A DNA stretch of 38,861 bases from an uncultured Clostridia bacterium (GCA_944382885.1 CALWNT010000104.1:1-38861); one strand, 5' to 3'. Shown: positions 26,899-35,327, counted from the stretch's first letter. Translations and numbers: made by a program. Notes: generated by a model not told the origin, from the sequence alone.

Positions 26899-28134
26899 CT
26901 AGCCCTCGTATTTTTTAAAGCACAGCGTTGCATTCTGCCCGCCGAATCCGAGAGAATTGGACAATGCGACATGAATGTCTTTCTCTACCGGACCGTCTGT
27001 CATGTTATTGAGATCGCATTCTTCATCAAACACCTGGAATCCGGCGGTTCCGGGCACGAAACCTTCTTTCAGAGCTTTCGCGCAGACTATCGCTTCCACC
27101 GCTCCGGCAGCGCCCAACAGATGCCCGGTCAGAGATTTGGTAGAGCTTACCATCACATCCTTAGCCGCATCTCCCAAAGCCTTCTTGATGGCGATGGTTT
27201 CATATTTTTCGTTTAACGGAGTAGAGGTGCCGTGAGCGTTGATATAGTCCACATCAGCCGCAGTCAGCCCTGCTTCTTCAAATGCCAGCTGCATTCCCCT
27301 GGCGGAACCTTCCCCTTCCGGGTCTGGGCTGGTCATATGGTAGGCATCTCCAGTAGCGCCGTATCCCACAATCTCCGCGTAAATTTTCGCTCCTCTTTTT
27401 TTCGCATGTTCCAGTTCTTCCAAAATCAGAATTCCGCTTCCTTCTCCCATGACGAAGCCGTCCCGCTCTTTATCAAAGGGGATGGAAGCACGATCTGGGT
27501 TATTGCTGTGAGACAGCGCCTTCATATTGTTGAAGCCAGCAATGGCAAAAGCGCTCAAAGACGCTTCCGAACCGCCGGTCACACAGGCGTCTATGTAGCC
27601 ATGCTTGATGTTCCGAAAGGCTTCTCCTACCGCATGGGCAGAGGTGGCACAGGCGGTCACCGGCGCAAAATTCACGCCTTTAAAACCGGTGCGGATTGCA
27701 ATGGTTCCCGCGGCCATATTGGAAATCATCATCGGAATATAAAACGGAGATACCCGTTTGCCGCCTTTTTCCAAAAACTTTTGGTGTTCTTCTTCCGTAG
27801 AAGAAAAACCGCCGATGCCGCTTCCCACGATCACGCCCACACGGAAGGGGTCCAAATCTTTAAAATCGGTACCGCAGTCTTTCAGCGCCTGTGTGGCAGC
27901 GTCCACCGCATACTGAGTATACAGGTCTGTACGGCGGAGTTCTTTTTTGTCAAAACACTTTAACGGGTCAAAATTTTTCACCTCAGCGGCTACCTTGACC
28001 TCGCTGTCTGATACATCAAATTTCTGAATGAAATCGATTCCATGTTTTCCGGCTTTCACATTAGACCAGAAAGTATCCATATCATTGCCGATAGGGCTTA
28101 CGACCCCGACCCCGGTAATTACTACTCTATTCAT
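26899..28134 (-). CDS. fabF: 3-oxoacyl-ACP synthase II (FabF)
   Basis: FabF (411 residues) extends acyl-ACP with malonyl-ACP. The catalytic Cys162 is in VTACATSAHAVG, with His301 (NAHGTSTPLN), Lys333 and His338 (STKSLTGHLLG) and the C-terminal NSLGFGGQNA. The ATG at 28134 follows GGAGG by eight bases; the longer frame from 28149 begins with TTG in the binding site itself. It lies 61 bases after fabG. Confidence 0.97.
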   Translation of the reverse strand: MNRVVITGVGVVSPIGNDMDTFWSNVKAGKHGIDFIQKFDVSDSEVKVAAEVKNFDPLKCFDKKELRRTDLYTQYAVDAATQALKDCGTDFKDLDPFRVGVIVGSGIGGFSSTEEEHQKFLEKGGKRVSPFYIPMMISNMAAGTIAIRTGFKGVNFAPVTACATSAHAVGEAFRNIKHGYIDACVTGGSEASLSAFAIAGFNNMKALSHSNNPDRASIPFDKERDGFVMGEGSGILILEELEHAKKRGAKIYAEIVGYGATGDAYHMTSPDPEGEGSARGMQLAFEEAGLTAADVDYINAHGTSTPLNEKYETIAIKKALGDAAKDVMVSSTKSLTGHLLGAAGAVEAIVCAKALKEGFVPGTAGFQVFDEECDLNNMTDGPVEKDIHVALSNSLGFGGQNATLCFKKYEG

Positions 28135-28195
28135 CGTTCTATCCTCCAAGCTTATCTGCTTTGCTCATCAGCTTTCCTTTTCCCAGTTTTCCGGA

Positions 28196-28939
28196 CTACA
28201 TGCTCATGGCGCCGTCAATGACGATCACCTGTCCGGATACATAGCTTGCGCCGTCACTGGCCAAAAACGCAACGACAGACGCGACTTCCTCGGGTTTCCC
28301 GAATCTTCTCAACGCTACCGCATTTTTGCAGGTTTCCTTTACATCATCCGGCAGAACGTCGGTCATCGGCGTTTCAATAAAGCCGGGTGCGATCGCATTT
28401 ACCGTAATATTTCTAGGTCCCAATTCTTTTGCGGCGGTCAAAGTCATCCCCACAACGCCGGCTTTGGTAGCGGAATAGTTAAACTGTCCCGGATTTCCGT
28501 AAAGCCCTGCCACAGAAGAAACGTTGATAATTCTGCCGCTTCTCTGTTTCATCATCACAGGAGCGACATGGCGGATCATATTAAATACGCTTTTATAGTT
28601 GACGCTGGTTACCACGTCAAACTGTTCTTCGCTCATTCTGGCGATCAGCCCGTCCTTGGTGATGCCCGCATTGTTTACCAAAACGTCAATGGCGCCAAAG
28701 GTATCCTTCACCTGTTTTACCATCTCTTTGCAGGCCTCAAAGCTGGAAACGTCGGCAATAAAGCACTCCGCTTTTACGCCCTGCGCCTCGCAGTCCGCCT
28801 TTACCTGCTTTCCGCCGTTTTCTAATTCCACTTCGCTTCTGCAGTTGATTGCGATATCAAACCCATCTGCGGCAAGCTTTCTCGCCATCGCTGCGCCCAA
28901 TCCCTGGGACGCACCTGTAATCAGAGCTAATTTACCCAA
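28196..28939 (-). CDS. fabG: 3-oxoacyl-ACP reductase FabG, UUG start
   Basis: FabG (247 residues) reduces 3-oxoacyl-ACP with NADPH. The Rossmann motif GASQGLG is at 9-15, NNAG near 89-92, and the catalytic Ser142, Tyr155 and Lys159 (YSATK) are present; it ends GQVIVIDGAMSM. The start is a TTG that lies within the last codons of fabK (eight-base overlap), after a GGGGTG-type site. No ATG precedes the Rossmann strand, so the TTG is the only sensible start. Confidence 0.95.
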   Translation of the reverse strand: MGKLALITGASQGLGAAMARKLAADGFDIAINCRSEVELENGGKQVKADCEAQGVKAECFIADVSSFEACKEMVKQVKDTFGAIDVLVNNAGITKDGLIARMSEEQFDVVTSVNYKSVFNMIRHVAPVMMKQRSGRIINVSSVAGLYGNPGQFNYSATKAGVVGMTLTAAKELGPRNITVNAIAPGFIETPMTDVLPDDVKETCKNAVALRRFGKPEEVASVVAFLASDGASYVSGQVIVIDGAMSM

Positions 28940-29885
28940 TTTCTACACCCCGAATCTTTACAAAATCTTGCAAAAGAGTCTCCGCCTCTTTCGTCATGCT
29001 TTCAATAATTTCTCGGCAGGTTTCTTCTTTATTGACCATCCCTGCGATCTGTCCCGCCATGAAGCTCCCCTCTTCTGTATTGCCGTCGATCACAGCTTTA
29101 CGCAGAGAGCCTACAGACATTTCTTCAAAAATCTGGGGATCCAGATGCTGTTTTTCAATTTCAGTCAGTTTTTTCGTAAATTTATTTCTCACAGAACGAA
29201 CCGGATGTCCGGTAAAGCGGCCGGTAACTGCCGAATCGGTATCCTTCGCCTTCAATACCATATCCTTGTAGTTTTGATGGATGGTGCATTCCTTTGCCAC
29301 TAAGAAACGGGTGCCGACCTGTACGCCCTCAGCGCCCAGCATCAACACTGCCGCCATCCCTCTGCCGTCCGCTACACCGCCGGCGGCAACTACCGGGATA
29401 CTCACCGCATCTGCAATCTGAGGAATCAAACACATGGTGGTAATATCCCCAATGTGACCGCCTGCTTCACAGCCTTCCGCCACAACCGCATCTGCTCCGG
29501 CGCGCTCCATCCGCTTTGCCAAGGCCACGGATGGCACAACAGGAATCACTTTAATCCCCGCTTCCTTTAACGCCGGGATATATTTGCCCGGATTTCCAGC
29601 CCCAGTGGTGACAACGCTCACCTTTTCTTCGATGCAAACGTTGAGAATCTCCTCAGCCGAGGGATTCATCAGCATCACATTGACCCCAAAGGGCTTGTCT
29701 GTCATAGACTTCGCTTTTCGGATTTCCTCCCGGACCACTTCGGCAGGAGCGGCTCCTCCGGCAATCAGCCCCAAACCGCCGGCGTTCGATACTGCCGACG
29801 CGAGAGAAGCGTTTGCCACCCAAGCCATACCGCCCTGGATCATCGGATATTCAATCCCTAAAAGAGACGTCAACCTTGTTTTCAT
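28932..29885 (-). CDS. fabK: Enoyl-ACP reductase II (FabK)
   Basis: FabK (317 residues) is the FMN-dependent enoyl-ACP reductase of the nitronate-monooxygenase-like TIM barrel family. It has the start LLGIEYPMIQGGMAWVANAS, His144 in CEAGGHIGDITT and VAAGGVADGRGMAAVLMLGA for phosphate binding. It is the only enoyl reductase in the cluster; FabK is not inhibited by triclosan, in contrast to FabI. It begins 48 bases after fabH and overlaps fabG. Confidence 0.95.
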   Translation of the reverse strand: MKTRLTSLLGIEYPMIQGGMAWVANASLASAVSNAGGLGLIAGGAAPAEVVREEIRKAKSMTDKPFGVNVMLMNPSAEEILNVCIEEKVSVVTTGAGNPGKYIPALKEAGIKVIPVVPSVALAKRMERAGADAVVAEGCEAGGHIGDITTMCLIPQIADAVSIPVVAAGGVADGRGMAAVLMLGAEGVQVGTRFLVAKECTIHQNYKDMVLKAKDTDSAVTGRFTGHPVRSVRNKFTKKLTEIEKQHLDPQIFEEMSVGSLRKAVIDGNTEEGSFMAGQIAGMVNKEETCREIIESMTKEAETLLQDFVKIRGVEIG

Positions 29886-29933
29886 TTTCCAAAACCTCCA
29901 TTACGACCTTTTGCAGAAAGGCCGTGCCCATTA

Positions 29934-30923
29934 TTACCATTCAAAAATCGCCGCTCCATAGGTAAGGCCCGCGCCGAATCCAACGACACAAATCTTATCT
30001 CCTTTTTTGAGCTGGCCCTGTTCTTTCAACTGGCACAGCCCCAAAGGAATGCAGGCGCTGCTGATATTGCCATAGTCCTGAATGTTCACATAGCATTTTT
30101 CCTTTGGCATTTTGAGCCGTTTCATCGCAGTCTGCACAATGCGGATATTCGCCTGATGAGGAATAATCAGATCAATTTCCTCCAGGGAGATTCCCGCCTT
30201 TTCCGCTGCCGCTTCCACAGCCTGAGGCATTGCGGTAGTGGCAAATTTATAGACGTCGTTTCCCTGCATCTGCATAAATCCTGTGGGAGCGTCGTTCATG
30301 CGCTCATCTCCCCAATCCGCCGTCCCGGTCTTAAATGGATTTTCCGGCACAGGCAGTTTGGTGAAGATCTTGTCCGCTCCCTGAGGAGAGCTTTTGATGA
30401 CGGAAGAATAAAGCCCGTCGCCCTTTGTCACTACTGTCGCAGCCGCCCCGTCGCCAAACAGCACACAGGTGCTCCGATCTGTATAATCAACCATCCGAGT
30501 CACAATTTCGGAAGACACAATCAGAACCGTTTTGCAGTCACCGCATTCCAAATATTTCTGCGCAATATCCAGCGCAAAAACATATCCGGCGCAGGCGGCG
30601 TTTAAATCCATGCAAACTGCATCCTCTATCCCGATTTCCTTTGCCACCAGACAAGCCATCGAAGGTGTTAAACAATCGGCCGTCACCGTAGTACCCAGCA
30701 CCATATCAACGTCTTCTACCTCAATGCCGGCGTCTTTGATTGCCATCCGCGCCGCTTCGGCTCCCATCTGAAAAGCCAGTTCTCCATTGGTGATATGCCT
30801 TGTTTTGATTCCCGTCCTGGTGGTAATCCATTCATCACTGGTATCCACAATTTTTGCAAAATCATCATTATCAGCAATGACGTCGGGCACATACATCCCT
30901 GTACCCTTTATCGTCAAACCCAT
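29934..30923 (-). CDS. fabH: 3-oxoacyl-ACP synthase III (FabH)
   Basis: FabH (329 residues) starts each chain by joining an acyl-CoA to malonyl-ACP. The catalytic triad is Cys111 (LNAACAGYVFAL), His256 (IIPHQANIRI) and Asn286 (YGNISSA). The ATG at 30923 lies seven bases after AAGGAGG and gives MGLTIKGTGMYVPD; the longer frame to 31004 runs through the leader. It is the first gene of the operon, divergent from fabD. Confidence 0.96.
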   Translation of the reverse strand: MGLTIKGTGMYVPDVIADNDDFAKIVDTSDEWITTRTGIKTRHITNGELAFQMGAEAARMAIKDAGIEVEDVDMVLGTTVTADCLTPSMACLVAKEIGIEDAVCMDLNAACAGYVFALDIAQKYLECGDCKTVLIVSSEIVTRMVDYTDRSTCVLFGDGAAATVVTKGDGLYSSVIKSSPQGADKIFTKLPVPENPFKTGTADWGDERMNDAPTGFMQMQGNDVYKFATTAMPQAVEAAAEKAGISLEEIDLIIPHQANIRIVQTAMKRLKMPKEKCYVNIQDYGNISSACIPLGLCQLKEQGQLKKGDKICVVGFGAGLTYGAAIFEW

Positions 30924-31020
30924 GTGTGATCCTCCTTGTTTTTCGGAATGCAAAGAAGAAAAAATAGCTTGCTCTGAAAGTCGGAGCAAGGCTTCGTCTT
31001 GCAATCTGGTATCGATCTGT

Positions 31021-31065
31021 GGTATAGTTTATAAGTATAGTTTACATTATACCAGTATAATAGTA
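31021..31065. promoter_or_regulatory. Candidate operator for fatty-acid genes
   Basis: A perfect palindrome, ATTATACCAGTATAAT (31046-31061), covers the presumed transcription start and the edge of the -10 of fabH. Next to it are two direct copies of TATAGTTTA (31023-31031 and 31036-31044), 13 bases apart, and an outer GGTATA/TATACC pair (31021-31053). It has the form of a repressor site. It is loosely like the FapR site but not a clear match, and no fapR- or fabT-type gene is present in the window. Confidence 0.5.
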
Positions 31066-31088
31066 AAATTTTATCTGCAAATTGTCAA
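31060..31088 (-). promoter_or_regulatory. Promoter of the fabH operon
   Basis: On the minus strand TTGACA (31088-31083) is a perfect -35 and TACTAT (31065-31060), 17 bases on, is a reasonable -10. Transcription would begin near 31053, giving a leader of about 130 bases. I found no equally good promoter for fabD on the plus strand. Confidence 0.65.
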
Positions 31089-31225
31089 TAAAATTTTGTT
31101 TATTTCGTTACACTATGCGGCATTTTCTCGGCAAAATCTTCCTAATTCTGTGTAAAACCGAAACGAATTCACAAAATTTTAATATATTATTTAACTTAAA
31201 AATTATAGTTAAAGGAGTTTTGGAT

Positions 31226-32152
31226 ATGGCAAAAAATATTTTTCTCTTTTCCGGGCAGGGTTCCCAGTATCCCGGCATGGGGCTGGAACTGGCCAAAAAG
31301 TACCCTTCCGCTCAGCGTATTTACGACTGCGCAGGCGACATGCTGGGAATCAATCTGAAAGAAATCTGTGAGACCGCATCAGAAGCTGAACTGGCTCAGA
31401 CCAAGATTTCTCAGCCTGCTATTTTCACAACCTCTCTGGTTGCGCTGAACGCGATGAAAGAAGAGGGAATCCCTTACGACGGCGTAGCAGGCCATTCTCT
31501 GGGCGAATATGCCGCGATGGTGGCTGCGGGCATGGTTTCCATGGAAGACGGCTATCGCCTGATTAAGCATCGCGCCGCCGCGATGCAGGCCTGTGCGGAA
31601 CAGAACCCGGGAAGCATGTGCGCAGTCATGGGCGTAGACGCCAAAGAAATCGAAGATGTCTGCGAAAAGGCCAATGGATATGTGGTACCCACCAACTATA
31701 ACTCACCGGTTCAGACGGTCATCGCCGGGGAAGAAAAGGCCGTGGAAAACGCGATGGCAATCTTTGGGGAAATGGGGAAGAAATGCGTGAAACTAGCAGT
31801 CAGCGCCGCATTCCATTCTAAATTGATGCAGCCGGCAGCAGACGAATTTCTCTCCAAAATCGGCGATATTTCTTTCAAGGCTCCGGAAAAGGAATTTTAT
31901 TCCAATGTGATGGGCGGACTTCTTACCGATTACTCTGATATGCCGGGCTATCTCGCCAAACACCTGACCTCTTCCGTCCGCTTTGTAGAGGAGTTGAATG
32001 CAGTCTCCGCCGCCGGATATGAAAACTTCGTGGAATTAGGTCCTAACAAGGTATTAACAGGGCTCGTCAAGAAAACCCTGAAAGGCGCTTCCGCCATGAA
32101 TGTGGAAAATGAAAAGACGCTGATGAAAGCTCTGGAAAAACTCAACGGATAA
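31226..32152 (+). CDS. fabD: Malonyl-CoA:ACP transacylase (FabD)
   Basis: FabD (308 residues) moves malonyl from CoA to ACP. It has the LFSGQGSQYPGMG start, nucleophile Ser91 in GHSLGEYAA, His197 in AAFHSKLM and the typical PNKVLTGLVKK near the end. The ATG at 31226 follows AAAGGAG by eight bases. Here the gene is divergent from the rest of the pathway; in most Firmicutes it lies inside the fab operon, between fabK and fabG. Confidence 0.96.
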   Translation: MAKNIFLFSGQGSQYPGMGLELAKKYPSAQRIYDCAGDMLGINLKEICETASEAELAQTKISQPAIFTTSLVALNAMKEEGIPYDGVAGHSLGEYAAMVAAGMVSMEDGYRLIKHRAAAMQACAEQNPGSMCAVMGVDAKEIEDVCEKANGYVVPTNYNSPVQTVIAGEEKAVENAMAIFGEMGKKCVKLAVSAAFHSKLMQPAADEFLSKIGDISFKAPEKEFYSNVMGGLLTDYSDMPGYLAKHLTSSVRFVEELNAVSAAGYENFVELGPNKVLTGLVKKTLKGASAMNVENEKTLMKALEKLNG

Positions 32153-32167
32153 GAAAATCGTATCAAA

Positions 32168-32205
32168 AACGCCCTCCGTCTATAAAAGACGGAGGGCGTT
32201 TTATT
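32168..32205. terminator. Bidirectional terminator between fabD and the LCP gene
   Basis: A perfect 14-base inverted repeat (32168-32181 with 32187-32200) with a five-base loop, with T-runs at both ends (TTTTATTTTA on plus; TTTTTGATA on minus). It can end fabD and the convergent LCP gene. Confidence 0.93.
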
Positions 32206-32227
32206 TTACTTCTTTGCAACCATGCCG

Positions 32228-33217
32228 CTATTCTTCCGGCTGAATGTCGTCATAAATAAAACGATGCAAAATCTCAGCGGCGTTGTCTAAATCATAGACG
32301 TAATACCACAAATCCCCGATATACTGTCCGCTGGAATTACACTCTTTGTTGGGAAATACGGTCGTTTTCCAAGTCGGGCTACTTCCAATGGCCCACATTC
32401 CTAAATCCATGATTTCCGTATAAGACAGGGAGGTTTGAACACTGCCCAAAAGCTTGTTGGCAATAGACGGATATTGGGTGACACTGGCACTTTTCACCTT
32501 ATTGAACAGCGCTTCCAACACTTCTCGCTGACGAGAAGTTCTGGCAGTATCGCCGCCTACTTCACGCACTCTGGAATAAGCTACCGCCTGAAGTCCGTTT
32601 AATTCCACGTCTCCGGTACCGGGAATCGGATCGGAATAAAGTCCGGACTCTGTCCCCATAGAAGCCAGCTTTTCATTGGCGTGGGAAAGTTCTTCCTCTG
32701 TAATATTGACTGTTACGCCGCCTAAATAATCGATCACATTGGCCAGCTGTTCAAAGTTTACGGAAACATAATCTTCTATATCCATATTGAAATTTTGATT
32801 CAGAGTCTTGATGGCCAATTCCGCTCCGCCATAAGCATAGGCGTGGTTGATTTTGGTATTGCCATATCCTTCTACGGCAGCATAAGTATCTCTGGCAATG
32901 GAAGAAAGCTTTAAGCTGTTATGCTTCTTATCAATCGAAAGGATGATAATCGCATCCGATCTGCCGCTGTCGTCCATTGCACGGGTATCCAACCCAAACA
33001 GAGCAATATTGGTAATATCCGCATCCTGTGATTTTTCCTGAGTTTCTGAAGTAACCCCCAGTTTTTCCGGGTCTTTGGTCAGGTTGTTATCTCGGTTGAG
33101 AGAACCAAAGGTATAGGAGAAGATCGCGGCAGCGCTTCCTACAGCCAGCAGAATAATCGCCAGAATAACCGATAAGATAATGATGACCTTTTTCTTTCTT
33201 GCCGTTAATTTCGCCAT
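32228..33217 (-). CDS. LytR-CpsA-Psr (LCP) family cell-wall glycopolymer ligase
   Basis: This 329-residue protein has a short basic cytoplasmic end, one membrane helix (about 11-35) and an external LCP domain. The domain shows IALFGLDTRAMDDSGRSDAI and LSSIARDTYAAVEGYGNTKI, with the Arg and Asp residues that bind polyprenyl pyrophosphate, and a later AYSRVREVGGDTARTSRQRE. Family members attach wall teichoic acids or related polymers to peptidoglycan. It is probably transcribed with the Nudix gene upstream (57-base gap). Confidence 0.9.
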   Translation of the reverse strand: MAKLTARKKKVIIILSVILAIILLAVGSAAAIFSYTFGSLNRDNNLTKDPEKLGVTSETQEKSQDADITNIALFGLDTRAMDDSGRSDAIIILSIDKKHNSLKLSSIARDTYAAVEGYGNTKINHAYAYGGAELAIKTLNQNFNMDIEDYVSVNFEQLANVIDYLGGVTVNITEEELSHANEKLASMGTESGLYSDPIPGTGDVELNGLQAVAYSRVREVGGDTARTSRQREVLEALFNKVKSASVTQYPSIANKLLGSVQTSLSYTEIMDLGMWAIGSSPTWKTTVFPNKECNSSGQYIGDLWYYVYDLDNAAEILHRFIYDDIQPEE

Positions 33218-33274
33218 AACTAAATTCCTTTCTCTGATACGTCTTACTTTTGCCGATTCACTCGCGGCAAGAGT

Positions 33275-33826
33275 TTATGGGTGGCACGTTCCGTTGTTCA
33301 TCTTACTGTAAACCTTTAAAATAGCGGTTTGCGTTTTTCCATCTTTGATTTTTCCCGCCATCACCATTTGATAGAGCGTTTCCAAAGGATAGCGCTCGAC
33401 ATCCAAAAACTCATCCTCATCCAGATGCTGTTTTGTCTTCTTCAGCCCAGTAGCGAGATAGGTATGAATCACTTCGTCCACATAGCCGACGGAGGGATAA
33501 AATTCCCCCAAATTCTCATAGGACGCCGCTGTAAGGCCGGTCTCCTCCTCCAACTCACGCTTTCCGCATTCCAGAGGATCTTCCCCCGGAGCAAGTTTTC
33601 CGGCTGGAAGTTCCAGTAAAACCTGATGATAGGGGTAACGGAACTGCCGCACCATATAAACCTCATTTTCAGGAGTAAGAGCGACGATACAAACTCCACC
33701 GGGATGAGAGATCACTTCACGCAAGGCGGTTTTCCCGTTTTCCAATTCCACTGTATCTTTTTTCAGACAGATAATTTTTCCGTCATATAAAACCTCGCTG
33801 GATAATGTTTTTTCTTCTAATTTCAC
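33275..33826 (-). CDS. ADP-ribose pyrophosphatase (Nudix hydrolase), GUG start
   Basis: This 183-residue enzyme probably hydrolyses ADP-ribose to AMP and ribose 5-phosphate. The Nudix box fits GX5EX7REUXEEXGU as GKLAPGEDPLECGKRELEEE followed by TGL. The long frame begins at 33928, but the GTG at 33826 yields (M)KLEEKTLSSEVLYDGKI, which lines up with Bacillus NudF at its start; the binding site there (AAGAGTG) is moderate. It is the first gene before the LCP gene. Confidence 0.85.
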   Translation of the reverse strand: MKLEEKTLSSEVLYDGKIICLKKDTVELENGKTALREVISHPGGVCIVALTPENEVYMVRQFRYPYHQVLLELPAGKLAPGEDPLECGKRELEEETGLTAASYENLGEFYPSVGYVDEVIHTYLATGLKKTKQHLDEDEFLDVERYPLETLYQMVMAGKIKDGKTQTAILKVYSKMNNGTCHP

Positions 33827-33930
33827 AGGATCACTCTTTTCTGTTGAATTCGCATCGATTTTTCCAACCTTTACAGAAGAGAAAAACCAATTTTTCGTAC
33901 AATAAAGCAAAGTTATCACTATTTTCAACT

Positions 33931-33959
33931 ATTATCACATAAACAAAAGAGAATTTCAA
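33931..33959 (-). promoter_or_regulatory. Promoter of the Nudix-LCP unit
   Basis: TTGAAA (33959-33954) and GATAAT (33936-33931) on the minus strand are each one base from consensus and are 17 bases apart. Transcription would begin near 33924, giving a leader of about 98 bases to the GTG at 33826. The plus-strand TATAAT at 33960-33965 may serve the divergent peptidase gene, but it lacks a good -35. Confidence 0.65.
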
Positions 33960-34000
33960 TATAATAAAAGTAGATTTTCAAGAGGAAATGAGGGATAAAT

Positions 34001-34885
34001 TTGTCTTTTTATGAATCTCCTCCGAGATTTTGCGCTTTGGAAGAAAAATTAACGCAGTTGGTTCATATCTATCCTATGCTTAGACGCGTTACATTGGGAA
34101 AAAGTTTTTTAGGCAGAAGTATTTCCGGTATGCTCTTGGGAAACAGTCAACGAAGAAACTTCATGGCAGGGGCATTTCACGGCCAGGAGTGGCTGACGGC
34201 ATCCCTTTTAGTGCGTTTTTTGGAGGATCTTTGTCATGAAATACAGAGCGGAGAAGGGCCTGCGTCCGAACTACTCGCCCAAAAAGGACTGCTGATTATC
34301 CCCATGGTAAACCCCGACGGATGTGAAATCGCTATCTGCGGCCCAAAAACTGCAGGAAAACAACAACATGCGGTAGAACAGATGATGACACAGGATTCCC
34401 GCTCCTGGCAGGCCAATGCCAGAGGGGTAGACTTAAACCACAATTTTGACGCAGGCTTTTCCCTTTGCCGGGAAATGGAACTCAAACAGGGAATCCTCTG
34501 CCCCGGTCCCAGACAGCACGGCGGCCCCTTTCCCCACAGCGAACCGGAAACGCAAGCGGTAGTCAGGGCCTGCGAAACTTATTGTCCAGACTGTATTTTC
34601 GCCTTCCATTCCCAGGGAGAAGAGCTGTTTTATCAATACGGGAACCATACCCCAAAAGAAAGCGAAGCCATTGCCCGGCAGATCGCCAAACTCAGCGGAT
34701 ATGAATTAAAAAAACAAAGCGGCCTGGCTTCTCACGGGGGATGGAAAGACTGGTTTATCGATACCTATCACAGGCCCGGCTTTACCATTGAAATCGGAAA
34801 AGGAGTAAACCCTCTTCCTATAGAATCCTTACCGGACATCTACCGAAAGCTGAAACCGGCCATGTACGTTATGTGCGGCGCTTGA
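34001..34885 (+). CDS. M14-family zinc carboxypeptidase/endopeptidase, UUG start
   Basis: This 294-residue protein has the M14 fold. The zinc ligands are His60 and Glu63 (FHGQEW) and His203 (FAFHSQGEE); the catalytic Glu264 is in FTIEIGKG. There is no signal peptide, so it probably acts in the cytoplasm, perhaps on recycled murein peptides like MpaA (inference). The usual GVDLNRN segment, where Arg binds the substrate carboxylate, is here GVDLNHNF (142-149), with His in place of Arg. The start is TTG at 34001, five bases after AGGGA; the nearby ATG at 33988 stops after eight codons. It overlaps the end of the convergent GtrA gene by 17 bases. Confidence 0.85.
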   Translation: MSFYESPPRFCALEEKLTQLVHIYPMLRRVTLGKSFLGRSISGMLLGNSQRRNFMAGAFHGQEWLTASLLVRFLEDLCHEIQSGEGPASELLAQKGLLIIPMVNPDGCEIAICGPKTAGKQQHAVEQMMTQDSRSWQANARGVDLNHNFDAGFSLCREMELKQGILCPGPRQHGGPFPHSEPETQAVVRACETYCPDCIFAFHSQGEELFYQYGNHTPKESEAIARQIAKLSGYELKKQSGLASHGGWKDWFIDTYHRPGFTIEIGKGVNPLPIESLPDIYRKLKPAMYVMCGA

Positions 34886-35327
34886 AGGAATCCCGCTGGG
34901 CTTTGAACACAAAGAGCTTACTGATACAAAAATTAAACAGCGCTGCCAAAAAGCTGGCGATTACTTTGAAAAGATATTGATGGAACCCCAAAAAATCCAC
35001 AAAGAACCAGACAAATCCGGTTTCCATTGCTCCGGAGCAAATTCGCAAAGCCGTAAATTTGAAAAATTCCACCAGTATTTTGCGCAAACCTGTATTCTGC
35101 CGATAGCTCTGAAAGACAAAGCGACGATAAAGAAAAAAGCTGACGATTAACGCCGCCGTCCAGGAAATGCCGCTGGCCAAAAAAGCTTTGATGGAAAACA
35201 AGTTGATCAACAACGCATAGCCGCCAAAGCTTACAAGGGTCGGCGGAATACCAAAAAGAGCATACAGAATGAACGTCTGATAGCGCTTAAGATAGGAAAG
35301 ACATCGTGTCTTAAAGTCGAATTTCAT
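34869..35327 (-). CDS. GtrA-like membrane protein
   Basis: This 152-residue protein has four hydrophobic segments and matches the GtrA family, which is thought to help move lipid-linked sugars across the membrane for cell-surface glycosylation. The pattern FILYALFGIPPTLVSFGGYA, then FLASGISWTAALIVSFFLYR and RFVFQS, is typical. The ATG at 35327, seven bases after AAGGGAG, was preferred to the start at 35345. There is no glycosyltransferase next to it, which is unusual for this family. Its 3' end overlaps the peptidase gene by 17 bases. Confidence 0.82.
   Translation of the reverse strand: MKFDFKTRCLSYLKRYQTFILYALFGIPPTLVSFGGYALLINLFSIKAFLASGISWTAALIVSFFLYRRFVFQSYRQNTGLRKILVEFFKFTALRICSGAMETGFVWFFVDFLGFHQYLFKVIASFLAALFNFCISKLFVFKAQRDSFKRRT

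Noticed and set aside
27232..27963. Plus-strand open frame of 243 codons opposite fabF
   Set aside because: It lies entirely antisense to a clear fabF gene, shows no domain features and has no convincing ribosome binding site; it mirrors the codon pattern of fabF.
28028..28825. Plus-strand open frame of 265 codons opposite fabG and the fabF start
   Set aside because: Antisense shadow of fabG; its sequence looks like a low-complexity His/Arg-rich translation of the opposite strand.
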